Source of the DNA: Desulfobulbaceae bacterium UBA2273
GTDB taxonomy: Bacteria > Desulfobacterota > Desulfobulbia > Desulfobulbales > Desulfurivibrionaceae
Direction of reading: 5' to 3'
Length of the DNA: 64,000 nucleotides
Assembly: GCA_002347095.1 (NCBI GenBank)
Contig: DDWZ01000027.1
Span: 23,892 to 87,891, forward strand
The notes beneath the pieces are model-generated. The model saw only the letters and a list, made by a program, of their open reading frames with translations, was not told where the DNA came from and did not search any database. A program made the position numbers and the translations under genes. How positions within the stretch are numbered: position 1 is the first letter of the stretch; each line of letters starts with the position of its first letter. Positions 1 through 7,513 of this stretch are shown here, piece by piece.

Positions 1-1
1 G

Positions 2-163
2 GTAGTGGCCCATCGCTTAGACCCATCCTTTCTTTTGCTGAACATGGTGGAGCGCGACACCGCCTGCTACGCCGCGCCAACAGGCGAAGGAGACCAATGC
101 GTTGTCACGGCGGTGGAGCCGATCCGCCCGCTGATCTCCAGCAAAAGCGAGGGGGTCTACTGA
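2..163 (+). CDS. C-terminal end of an unrecognised protein (5' end outside window)
   Basis: An open frame enters from the left edge and runs 53 codons to a TGA whose last base is the first base of the next gene's ATG (TGATG junction). The visible tail ends in SSKSEGVY. I do not recognise the family. The 1-nt overlap suggests translational coupling with the hydrolase that follows. Composition is GC-rich like the neighbouring core genes. Confidence 0.6.
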   Translation, partial: VVAHRLDPSFLLLNMVERDTACYAAPTGEGDQCVVTAVEPIRPLISSKSEGVY

Positions 164-846
164 TGGCTCCGGAGTATCATCGATTGGAGGTTTCCATCCC
201 AGGCCCGGAAGGCGTGCTTGAGGGAAATCTCTGGTACACCGAGGGCGAGCCCGGAGGGGAAGGCGTGCTGCTTTGCCCGCCCCACCCCCTGCTGGCCGGC
301 AACATGGAGAACAACGTGGTCCAGGCCGTGGCCGCCCGCTGCGCCGGGCTGGGTCTGCCGGTTCTGCTCTTCAACTACCGGGGGGTGGGCAAGAGCTTCA
401 AGCCGGAGCCGGACCTGCCGCTTTTTGAATACTGGCACCGCCTCGACCAGGAAGGCGCATTTTCTTCGGTGATCAGCGACACTCGGGCGGTCCTGGCCTT
501 TTGCCGCCGGTATTTCCAGCGGGTTCACCTGGTGGGCTACTCTTTCGGCGCCTTCATCGCCCTCAATCTCATCAGCGAACGAGCCGAAGGGCCCATCAGC
601 TTTACGGCCATCGCCCCGCCCCTTGCGGAACGCGACTTTACCCGACTCTCCGCCCTTTCCCTCCCCGGCCTGCTGATCACCGCGGCGGAGGATCTCCTCC
701 TCAAAGAACGGGCCGATCTGGTCCTGCCTCCCACCTGTCAGCGGATTATCCTTGAGGAGACGGATCATTTTTTCCTGGGGAGGGAAGAGGAGGTGGCCCG
801 GGCTGTCGGCGGATTTATTGCCGGTTCCGGCCTTTCCCTGAAATAA
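163..846 (+). CDS. alpha/beta hydrolase (CocE/NonD-like small hydrolase)
   Basis: A 227-residue soluble protein with the alpha/beta hydrolase signature: an early CPPHPLLAGNMENN segment typical of the short hydrolases that act on acyl or peptide substrates, a strand leading to NYRGVGKS, the nucleophile elbow GYSFG (Ser as nucleophile) and a late acidic/His region ending in ETDHFF. The substrate cannot be told. I start at 163 rather than at an in-frame ATG 66 nt upstream because GAGGGGG lies just before it and the start overlaps the previous stop by one base. No signal peptide, so probably cytoplasmic. Operonic with the partial gene upstream. Confidence 0.8.
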   Translation: MAPEYHRLEVSIPGPEGVLEGNLWYTEGEPGGEGVLLCPPHPLLAGNMENNVVQAVAARCAGLGLPVLLFNYRGVGKSFKPEPDLPLFEYWHRLDQEGAFSSVISDTRAVLAFCRRYFQRVHLVGYSFGAFIALNLISERAEGPISFTAIAPPLAERDFTRLSALSLPGLLITAAEDLLLKERADLVLPPTCQRIILEETDHFFLGREEEVARAVGGFIAGSGLSLK

Positions 847-848
847 CA

Positions 849-1043
849 ATCCCATTGTCACGCCGCCGAGCACCGGAGAGGCTGCCGAAAAAGGAGTTTG
901 CACTGTTTGAGGCGCAGCCGAGTTTGCAAACTCCCGGCAGCATCGAGGAGCACAGGGTATCCCGCCAACGGCGGGACAAGTGGCTGGGTGCCTTTTCTTT
1001 TTCGTTCTTTTTCTTTGGGCAAGCAAAGAAAAAGAACAAATGA
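849..1043. repeat. Interspersed hairpin-ended repeat, copy 1 (right half)
   Basis: Shares long near-identical stretches with 47715-47896: the block containing GCACCGGAGAGGCTGCCG, then GCAGCATCGAGGAGCACAGG, a CCCGCC/GGCGGG hairpin (961-975) and a terminal perfect 14-bp inverted repeat, arms 1004-1017 and 1024-1037, loop GGCAAG. The left half seen in the copies at 6.9 and 47.5 kb is missing. It has no convincing coding frame; the Phe/Lys-rich short frames are artefacts of the hairpin arms. Function unknown; it may be a nonautonomous mobile element or a structured RNA. Confidence 0.75.
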
Positions 1044-1090
1044 ATAAACTCTATTTCTCTGACTGCAGACGGTGTGCGGAGAACAGCAAT

Positions 1091-1125
1091 AAAAAAGGCC
1101 GACCCCGCAGGGCCAGCCTTTTTTC
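1091..1125. terminator. Bidirectional terminator-like hairpin
   Basis: An A6-GGC...GCC-T6 arrangement with an inner CCC/GGG pairing and loop CGCA. The A-run on one side and T-run on the other let it work in both directions. It lies about 65 nt past the end of the minus-strand CheZ-like gene, so that is its most likely client. Confidence 0.55.
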
Positions 1126-1191
1126 CATCTCATTTCTTCCCGATTTTCGCTACGCCGTTGCACCACGGCGAGGGTTCTTCCGCAACACCCC

Positions 1192-2799
1192 CTAAAAACC
1201 CAACCCCTTCAGGAGATCGTTCACCGCATCCTGATCAAGGGAGCCATCGCCGCCAACCTCCCCGGTGGTCATGGAGCTCAGATACTTGTCCACATCCTCC
1301 TGGGCGATCCGTTTGCTCTCCTCCACGGTAATCCCGGCGTTCTTCTCCTTCATCTTCAACTGGGAGCCGAAGGACACCACGATGGCCAGGAGCTGCACCT
1401 GGAAATCGGTGAGCAGCTTGATGATCTTCAGAATCTGCTGGCCGGAAAGATCCTGAAAACTCAAGGCCTCGGTAATCCGGGAAATATCGTCGGTGATGGA
1501 GGAGGCGACCTGGAAGGCATCCTCAATCTTCTTGAAGATATCATTCTGGTCTTCAATGGTCATCAAGCTCATGCCGGGGACATCCCCGGCACGCATCTGT
1601 GCCAGATTCTCCGTCAACTGCCCAGCCAGGTCAACACTTTCCGCCAGCATGCCCGCAACTTCGGCAACTCGCGGGTCAATCCCTTGCGCAGGAGCAGCCG
1701 GAGCGGACACAAGAGCTTCGACTGCAGGAGCAAGGACAGCCTCCTCAATCTCTTCAAAGGGCGGCACCTCCAGGGGCAGGCTTTGGTCCAGGAAGATCTC
1801 GGCCTGATTAAGGTCCATTTTCTTCAAAAGATTCTGGGTCTTCTGGTCGGAACAGGAAGCCAGCAGGGCGGACAGAACATCGCTCAGGGGCACGGTAAAG
1901 AAATTATCGCTGTCAGGGACGAGATCCTTGATCTTCTCTCCCAGGGCATCGACAAAACCATTGTGATCAAAGATCTCCCCGGCTTTTTTGCGGGCCGCGG
2001 TGATATGGGTTTTCACGGTCTCGTTGGTGCACAGCTCGTACATGGTCTGAAAAATCGTATCGAGGGCAAAAAGGTAGCGGGTCCGCGTCACCGTTTCCGG
2101 CGCAGCCTCAGCCAGGTCAAGCACCTCCCCCGCGGCAGCCTCCTCGCCCGCCCCGCCGCCTTCTTCTTGCAGGGCAACAATCAGGGCGTTGGCTTGGCCG
2201 ATCTTCTCCTGAAGGTTCTGCAGGGTTACGGCGGCGGATTGCACGCCCTCCTCGCCGGCCGCAACGGCGGCGGCCTGGAAAGCGCTATGGGTTTTAAGCG
2301 AAAGCAACAGATCTTTCACGCCATCGGTTTGATTCTGGACCTTTTCCACCTGATCCATGATCTCCATGGTGGCCCGTTCGGTCATGGAAACGATGTCGTG
2401 CAACTGGTTTTTGGCGTCCTCGATCTTTTCCCCGGCCTCATCGAGTTCCACCCGTTTCATGCGCCGGTCTTCCATGGGGATTTCCCCCATGGTCGAGCTG
2501 AGGCTTTTTGCCAGCTTCCCGATATCATTGAATATATCGGTTGAAACCTTTTTGTAGTAATCGTCATCCAAGGCCTCGCCGGCCACCCGGGCAAGGTCAA
2601 AATCTCCAGCTTCCGGCGTGGGCGCGGCAAGGGAGGGAACCGCCGGTTTTTCCTCGGCCAGGATATGCCGCACCACCTGGGTGGCCCCTGTTTCCGAACC
2701 GCCAAGGACGGTGATGTTATACACCACCGAATCCGTGGATATCCTGAAAAAACCGGCACTTATTTCAAGATTGACTTCCGACTTTCCCGCTGTGGACAT
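1192..2799 (-). CDS. cheZ: CheZ-like protein phosphatase
   Basis: A 535-residue protein, much longer than the ~214-residue E. coli CheZ. The C-terminal third carries the CheZ hallmark helix with a FQDLSGQQI motif (catalytic Gln expected in this helix), preceded by DDISRITEALS. The N-terminal two thirds are acidic, helix-rich and probably coiled, with Ala/Pro/Glu linkers. CheZ dephosphorylates CheY-P; the long N-terminal region may add a localisation or second sensor function (inference). Start chosen at 2799 because AGGAGG precedes it; an upstream in-frame start lacks a site. No che genes are adjacent. The very C-terminus (DAVNDLLKGLGF) resembles the short peptide tail that docks CheZ to CheY. 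Confidence 0.75.
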   Translation of the reverse strand: MSTAGKSEVNLEISAGFFRISTDSVVYNITVLGGSETGATQVVRHILAEEKPAVPSLAAPTPEAGDFDLARVAGEALDDDYYKKVSTDIFNDIGKLAKSLSSTMGEIPMEDRRMKRVELDEAGEKIEDAKNQLHDIVSMTERATMEIMDQVEKVQNQTDGVKDLLLSLKTHSAFQAAAVAAGEEGVQSAAVTLQNLQEKIGQANALIVALQEEGGGAGEEAAAGEVLDLAEAAPETVTRTRYLFALDTIFQTMYELCTNETVKTHITAARKKAGEIFDHNGFVDALGEKIKDLVPDSDNFFTVPLSDVLSALLASCSDQKTQNLLKKMDLNQAEIFLDQSLPLEVPPFEEIEEAVLAPAVEALVSAPAAPAQGIDPRVAEVAGMLAESVDLAGQLTENLAQMRAGDVPGMSLMTIEDQNDIFKKIEDAFQVASSITDDISRITEALSFQDLSGQQILKIIKLLTDFQVQLLAIVVSFGSQLKMKEKNAGITVEESKRIAQEDVDKYLSSMTTGEVGGDGSLDQDAVNDLLKGLGF

Positions 2800-2921
2800 G
2801 CTCAGCCTCCTGCTGCCGTTCGTTGCCTGCTTCCCTGCCTGCGCCACAAGGGGCGTACTCCTTTCCCATCGGCAACCTGTCAATTTTCTTAAATATTTTG
2901 CGAATCAAAAAAAATAGCCGC

Positions 2922-3296
2922 TCAGGACCTGACCCTGCCGGAAAAACAGACCCCGGTTTCATACTTGTCCGGCCTGGTCCGGCTGATAGCCACCCAGGAG
3001 ACCATGCCGACCGCGCGCAGCACCCCGACATCCTCCTCCTGCTTAGTGGCGAGCCATTTGCCGTCCGCCACCGCCTGCCAGCCGGGAAACTCCAGAACCA
3101 TCACCAGTTGACTGCCCAAAGACAGCGCGTCGTCCGTCAAAAAGCAGAGGCCGCCCCCGCTGATATCGAGCAATTGCCCATCCCGATAAGGGATATCGGA
3201 CAGGAGATCTTCGAGTCTGGTGAAACGGACAACCAGGTTTTTGGCAACCCGTTCCTCCCGACGCCGCTCCTCATCGGAATCCTCTTGCTTCATCAT
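2922..3296 (-). CDS. PilZ-domain protein (c-di-GMP receptor)
   Basis: A 124-residue protein consisting of little more than a PilZ domain. The N-terminal RRREER provides the RxxxR c-di-GMP-binding arm, and LLDISGGGLCF gives the DxSxxG motif on the barrel. Both halves of the binding site are intact, so binding of cyclic di-GMP is expected. It lies downstream of the isochorismatase-like gene on the same strand and upstream of the CheZ-like gene, so a motility or surface-behaviour role fits. Start at the ATG (3296) after a GGAAAGG site. Confidence 0.8.
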   Translation of the reverse strand: MMKQEDSDEERRREERVAKNLVVRFTRLEDLLSDIPYRDGQLLDISGGGLCFLTDDALSLGSQLVMVLEFPGWQAVADGKWLATKQEEDVGVLRAVGMVSWVAISRTRPDKYETGVCFSGRVRS

Positions 3297-3382
3297 GGCG
3301 TGCCCTTTCCTTTGCACTGCGATTCCCGATCAACCAAGGCCATTTATTGTGTTCTACCTGTTTTTTCCGGAAAGAAGCAAGA

Positions 3383-3946
3383 TCATTTGATAAAGGGCAA
3401 AATGGCCTTGAATGCCGGAGTCCCTGCCTTGTGCAGCCATTCATAGATGATCATCTCCGTATTGGCGACAATGCCGCCCACCTCGCTGATCCGGGCAAGG
3501 CCGGTCTGATAGTTTTTTTCCGCCCGTGAAGCCACCCCGTCGGCGGGCACCCACATCCGGTAGCCTTGGTGGAGGCCGCCCAGCACCGTCTGGTAGATGC
3601 AGATATGGGTTTCCACCCCGCAGGCCACGATGGTGTTGATCGTTTTTGGTAATTTTTTCGCTGCCTCGGCTATGGCGCCATTGTCGAAACAACCGAATTC
3701 CAGCTTGTCCAGCGGGACAACCCCGCCCAATTCCGCCTGAATTTCCGGAAGCATTGCGCCGATCCGCGCCGCATACTGGGTGGTGGCGAGCACCGGAACC
3801 TGGAGGATGTTGGCCGCCTTCATCAGCAGCACCGCGTTTTTCACCACTTCGTCCCTGGCCGGGATGGCCTGCATCATCCTCTCTTGGATATCCACCACCA
3901 ACAGGGCGCATTGTTCCGGCGCCAGACGGTACAGTTTTTCGCTCAT
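3383..3946 (-). CDS. Isochorismatase-family cysteine hydrolase
   Basis: 187 residues covering the full isochorismatase-like fold. The Asp-Lys-Cys catalytic set is visible: Asp in LLVVDIQE, Lys in LDKLEFGCF and Cys in ACGVETHICI. The family includes nicotinamidases, N-carbamoylsarcosine amidases and unknown hydrolases. The short form with the VETHIC motif is most like the YcaC/isochorismatase-hydrolase group of unknown substrate. Start at 3946 is supported by AAGGAGAAGGC. The -3 to -1 gene order with PilZ suggests but does not prove co-transcription. Confidence 0.85.
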   Translation of the reverse strand: MSEKLYRLAPEQCALLVVDIQERMMQAIPARDEVVKNAVLLMKAANILQVPVLATTQYAARIGAMLPEIQAELGGVVPLDKLEFGCFDNGAIAEAAKKLPKTINTIVACGVETHICIYQTVLGGLHQGYRMWVPADGVASRAEKNYQTGLARISEVGGIVANTEMIIYEWLHKAGTPAFKAILPFIK

Positions 3947-4078
3947 TGCCTTCTCCTTGTCTCTCGCAAAACCCACGTTGTATATTTCCTTGTACCTGGA
4001 AAAATGTATTGCAAAGAACCATTATTTATCGATACTTAGAAAAATTCTCAACAACTCTTCAGCGCACCCGCCGGAGAC

Positions 4079-4216
4079 TATTGCTCCGGTGGTTAAATAT
4101 CGAAAGAATTTTCGCGGCTGAAGCCGCTCCTACAGGTCGGAGTGTGAGGGTGTTGTAGGAGCGGCTTCAGCCGCGAGAGCTATCATCTACTTGCATATTT
4201 AACCACCGGAGCAATA
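4079..4216. repeat. Nested palindromic REP-like element upstream of asnS
   Basis: An outer perfect 22-bp inverted repeat (4079-4100 with 4195-4216) encloses a second perfect 22-bp inverted repeat (4113-4134 with 4154-4175). The inner arms contain GCGGCTTCAGCCGC and GTAGGAGC, wording familiar from REP sequences in pseudomonads and other proteobacteria. The right outer arm contains GGAG at 4208-4211, which is the probable ribosome binding site of asnS (ATG 4223). Folding of the element in mRNA could therefore mask that site. Confidence 0.85.
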
Positions 4217-4222
4217 TATCCC

Positions 4223-5611
4223 ATGAGCCATGTCCGCATCGCCCAAATCCTCAAAACGCAACCCCTCGGTCAATCCGTGGAAATCAAAGGCTGGATCCGC
4301 ACCCGCCGCGACAGCAAGGGTTTTTCCTTTCTCGAGGTCAATGACGGCTCATGCGTGGCCAACCTCCAGGTCATTGCCGAGGAGAGCCTGCCCCGGTATG
4401 CGGAAGATATCCTCCACCTCACCACCGGCTGCTCGGTGCGGATCAGCGGCCTGCTTGCCGCCTCGCCGGCCAAGGGCCAGGTGGTGGAACTCAAGGCGAC
4501 CGAGGTCGAGGTGTACGGCTGGGCCGACCCGGAAACCTATCCCCTGCAAAAGAAACGGCATTCCTTCGAGTTCTTGCGGGAGATCGCTCATCTGCGCCCG
4601 CGCACCAACAGCCTGGGCGCGGTGGCCCGGGTGCGCAGCGCCCTTTCCTTTGCGGTGCACCGGTTTTTTCAGGAGCAGGGCTTTCAATACATCCACACCC
4701 CGATCATCACCACCAGCGACTGCGAAGGCGCGGGCGAGATGTTCACCGTCACCACCCTGGACCTGAACAATGTGCCCCGCAAGAATGGGCACCCTGATTT
4801 TGGCGAGGATTTCTTCGGCCGCCAGGCGAGCCTCACGGTGAGCGGCCAGCTTGAAGCGGAGATCTACTGCCTGGCCCTGGGCAACGTCTACACCTTCGGC
4901 CCCACCTTCCGGGCGGAGAACTCCAACACCAGCAGGCATCTGGCCGAGTTCTGGATGGTCGAGCCGGAGATGGCCTTCTGCGACCTCAGCCAGGACATGC
5001 AGGTGGCGGAGGCGTTCATCAAATACCTGGTGCGCTATGTGCTGGACCATTGCCCGGAGGAGATCGCGCTTTTCAACAATTTCGTGGACAAGGGGCTCAA
5101 GGCCAGGCTGGCTGCGGTACTGGAGCAGGACTTTGCCCGCATCACCTACACCGAGGCCATCGACCGGCTCACGACCTGCGGCAAAGAGTTCAATTTCCCG
5201 GTGGCCTGGGGCGCGGATCTCCAGTCGGAACACGAACGCTACCTCTGCGAGGAACTCTTCAAACGGCCGCTGATCGTCAGCGACTACCCCAAGAGTATCA
5301 AGCCCTTCTACATGCGGGTCAATGACGACAACACCACCGTGGCCGCCATGGACATCCTGGTCCCTGGCATCGGCGAGATCATCGGCGGCAGCCAACGGGA
5401 AGAGCGCTACGACCGCCTGGTCAGTCGTCTTGCGGAGATGGGGTTCAACCAGGAAGATTATGACTGGTACCTGGACCTGCGGCGGTACGGCACCGTACCC
5501 CACGCCGGTTTCGGCCTGGGGTTCGAACGGTTGATCCAGTTTGTCAGCGGCATGGCCAATATCCGCGAGGTGATCCCCTTTCCGCGCACCCCGGGCTCGG
5601 CCGCCCTGTAG
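4223..5611 (+). CDS. asnS: Asparaginyl-tRNA synthetase
   Basis: 462 residues, the normal length for bacterial AsnRS. N-terminal OB-fold anticodon domain ([20 protein letters not shown]), then the class II catalytic core: motif 2 in [15 protein letters not shown] and motif 3 near the end in [12 protein letters not shown]. The ENSNTSRHL form separates AsnRS from AspRS. It charges tRNA-Asn with asparagine in the cytoplasm. Its 5' region is occupied by the nested palindrome above, with the likely Shine-Dalgarno inside the right arm. The methyltransferase gene follows after 9 nt and is probably co-transcribed. Confidence 0.95.
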   Translation: MSHVRIAQILKTQPLGQSVEIKGWIRTRRDSKGFSFLEVNDGSCVANLQVIAEESLPRYAEDILHLTTGCSVRISGLLAASPAKGQVVELKATEVEVYGWADPETYPLQKKRHSFEFLREIAHLRPRTNSLGAVARVRSALSFAVHRFFQEQGFQYIHTPIITTSDCEGAGEMFTVTTLDLNNVPRKNGHPDFGEDFFGRQASLTVSGQLEAEIYCLALGNVYTFGPTFRAENSNTSRHLAEFWMVEPEMAFCDLSQDMQVAEAFIKYLVRYVLDHCPEEIALFNNFVDKGLKARLAAVLEQDFARITYTEAIDRLTTCGKEFNFPVAWGADLQSEHERYLCEELFKRPLIVSDYPKSIKPFYMRVNDDNTTVAAMDILVPGIGEIIGGSQREERYDRLVSRLAEMGFNQEDYDWYLDLRRYGTVPHAGFGLGFERLIQFVSGMANIREVIPFPRTPGSAAL

Positions 5612-5620
5612 GCCGAAAAC

Positions 5621-6415
5621 ATGTCCCAGGATCTCCAATCCGACCGCATCTACGGCCACGCCCGCTACACCGCCCTCTACGATCTGGAATTGGGAGATTT
5701 CTCCGCGGACCTTCCCTTTTATCGCAAACACCTGCCAAAACAACCCTGCGCCATTCTGGAGCTGGGCTGCGGCACCGGGAGGGTCAGCCGGGCTCTGGCC
5801 GCGGACGGCCACCAACTGACCGGCATCGACCTCTCCTTCCCCATGCTTGCCGTTGCCGGCCGCGCCGCATCAACCGTTACGCCGCGCTACGCCTGCATGG
5901 ACATGGCCGCCCTGGCCTTTCGCGCCGCCTTTGCGGCGGTCATTGCCCCGTACAACACCCTGAACCTGCTTACAAACCCCGAAACCTTGCGCTCCTGCCT
6001 GGACCAGGTCCGCCACCTTCTTGGCGAAGACGGCATCCTGCTGCTGCAACTCTATATCCCGGACCAAGACCTCCGCTCCCTGGCAGGCAAAAAACGCTTC
6101 CAGTTCCGGATCTTCGACTGCCAGGACGGCTCCAAGGTTATCAAGGAAATCCTGAAAAGCACCGCGCCGCACTCGGACGTAGTGGAAATCACGGAACGAT
6201 ACCGCCTGCGCTTCAGGAAAGAGTTGCCCAACGAAGACTGGGAGTATTCCTATCGCATTCTTGGCCACGATTTTGCGCGATGGCTGGAGATTTTCTCCGC
6301 GCAGGGTTTTCGCCTGGATGCGGCTTACGGCGACTACGATCTTGCCCCCTTTGTCCCCAAAGCGCATACCACCCTGCTGCTGGCCCTCAAAAAGGGCGCC
6401 TGTGGCCCCAAATAA
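5621..6415 (+). CDS. Class I SAM-dependent methyltransferase
   Basis: 264 residues with a Rossmann-type methyltransferase core: motif I ILELGCGTGRVS, post-I acidic end GIDLSFPML, and a later APYNTLNLL strand. The C-terminal part has strands usual for small-molecule methyltransferases. The acceptor is unknown. It lies 9 nt after asnS and ends just before a strong terminator, so the two probably form a bicistron. Confidence 0.85.
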   Translation: MSQDLQSDRIYGHARYTALYDLELGDFSADLPFYRKHLPKQPCAILELGCGTGRVSRALAADGHQLTGIDLSFPMLAVAGRAASTVTPRYACMDMAALAFRAAFAAVIAPYNTLNLLTNPETLRSCLDQVRHLLGEDGILLLQLYIPDQDLRSLAGKKRFQFRIFDCQDGSKVIKEILKSTAPHSDVVEITERYRLRFRKELPNEDWEYSYRILGHDFARWLEIFSAQGFRLDAAYGDYDLAPFVPKAHTTLLLALKKGACGPK

Positions 6416-6497
6416 TTTATTTGCTATTCCAAAACCTTTTTGGTATCAAAAAATCAGTAGGTATTGTGCAGTATTTTTTAGCTCTGTTAAAAAGTCT

Positions 6498-6533
6498 ACC
6501 GCACAAACCCGAGGATGGGTGTGCGGTGTTTTT
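6498..6533 (+). terminator. Rho-independent terminator of asnS operon
   Basis: Stem of ACCGCACAAACCC with TGGGTGTGCGGT (one looped-out/mismatched position), loop GAGGA, followed by GTTTTTG. Located 83 nt after the methyltransferase stop. Confidence 0.8.
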
Positions 6534-6598
6534 GTTTAACATGCCGAAAATGCTGCGAGTTTCAAGTTAGGGTTCCAAGCAAGGAACGGAGGATTATC

Positions 6599-6799
6599 AT
6601 GTTTGAAGGCACAGTGAAGTGGTTTAACGAAGCAAAGGGCTTTGGGTTTATCGCACAGGATAATGGCAAGGATGTTTTTGTGCATTACTCCGCAATCAAC
6701 AAGACCGGTTTCAAAACATTACAGGAAGGTGAACGCGTCCGCTTCGATATTGTAGACGGCCAGAAAGGCCCTGCCGCGGCCAACGTGGAACCGCTATAA
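6599..6799 (+). CDS. csp: Cold shock domain protein (CspA family)
   Basis: 66 residues, a single cold shock domain. RNP1 is KGFGFI and RNP2 is VFVHYSAI; the start [10 protein letters not shown] is typical. It binds single-stranded RNA/DNA as an RNA chaperone. Start chosen at 6599 with GGAGG nine bases upstream. It stands alone between two terminators, so it is monocistronic with its own ~65-nt leader after the upstream terminator. Confidence 0.95.
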   Translation: MFEGTVKWFNEAKGFGFIAQDNGKDVFVHYSAINKTGFKTLQEGERVRFDIVDGQKGPAAANVEPL

Positions 6800-6826
6800 C
6801 GTTCCACTCCAACATGTGACCACCCC

Positions 6827-6859
6827 AAGGGCTCTCGCGAAAGCGGGGGCCCTTTTTTT
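6827..6859 (+). terminator. Rho-independent terminator of csp
   Basis: GC-rich stem AAGGGC...GCCCTT with tetraloop GAAA and a T7 tract directly after, 28 nt past the csp stop. Confidence 0.85.
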
Positions 6860-6910
6860 GTGATCCATCCGGGAATTTCCAGGGAAGAAGTATCTTTTTG
6901 CTGTGTTCTC

Positions 6911-7136
6911 TTTCTTCTTTTGCGTGCCCAAAAGAAGAAACAAGAAAAAGGCACCCCAACCAGTCCTGGCCCTGCGGGCTTCCCTTACTTCTCGCCGAGG
7001 GCGGGACGCGGAAAAACTCGGGCTTCGCCCTCAAACAGTTCCCGCGTCTTTTCCGCCCCCGTCTGCGAGGCGCGGCAGGACAAAATGGGGGGAAATCCCA
7101 TTGGCACGCAGCCGAGCACCGGAGAGGCTGCCGGAA
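6911..7136. repeat. Interspersed hairpin-ended repeat, copy 2 (left half)
   Basis: Begins with a perfect 12-bp inverted repeat (6911-6922 with 6929-6940; arm TTTCTTCTTTTG, loop CGTGCC) and then matches 47520-47745 closely, including CCAGTCCTGGCCCTGCGGGC and CGCCCCCGTCTGCGAGGCGC. It breaks off at GGAGAGGCTGCCGG, before the part retained in copy 1. Copies 1 and 2 are thus complementary fragments of the full copy at 47.5 kb. Confidence 0.75.
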
Positions 7137-7318
7137 TGTGATATCCGGCCCCCCTCTTCGCGCCTGGCTGGCTCCATCAACAAATTGGATATTATGGAGT
7201 CTGTTTCTTCGGAATATTCGATTTGACTTTAAGCCTGCGCTTCGCTAGGTTCTGGAGTTCACACGTTCCATCCCCCTTTCAAGGAGAGCTGTTTTGAAAC
7301 GTATATTGCAACACATTT

Positions 7319-7376
7319 GAGCAATACTCCGGCGTAAGCCGGTCGGCCCGGTTCGGGCTGAACGATATTGCGGCTC
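7319..7376 (+). ncRNA. Possible structured leader (three-way junction) of the hdrA operon
   Basis: In the 373-nt gene-free stretch between the repeat copy and the hdrA-like start, two adjacent hairpins (CCGGC-GTAA-GCCGG at 7329-7342 and GCCCG-GTT-CGGGC at 7346-7358) are enclosed by a helix pairing GAG + CAATA (7319-7326) with TATTG + CTC (7366-7376). It sits ~140 nt before the start codon. It resembles no riboswitch class I can name; the pairing is seen by eye only. The remainder of 7141-7513 shows no gene. Confidence 0.3.
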
Positions 7377-7513
7377 CTCCTGCCTTTCGCACGGTCCAAG
7401 GCGTCAACACGGGTAAATTCCCCCTTGTTCGCTGACGTTGTCCGCCGCCGGTTGCAGAGAGCCGCGGCATTTCCCGGAATGGTTTTCCGGCAACGTACAG
7501 TGAAGGAGGAACT

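Noticed and set aside
4349..5815. 488-codon minus-strand frame
   Set aside because: Antisense to asnS and the methyltransferase start; shadow of their codon bias.
6711..7034. Short frames rich in Phe, Arg and Lys (FFFWARKRRK-like)
   Set aside because: Produced by the hairpin arms of the interspersed repeat; seen again in each copy, so not independent genes.
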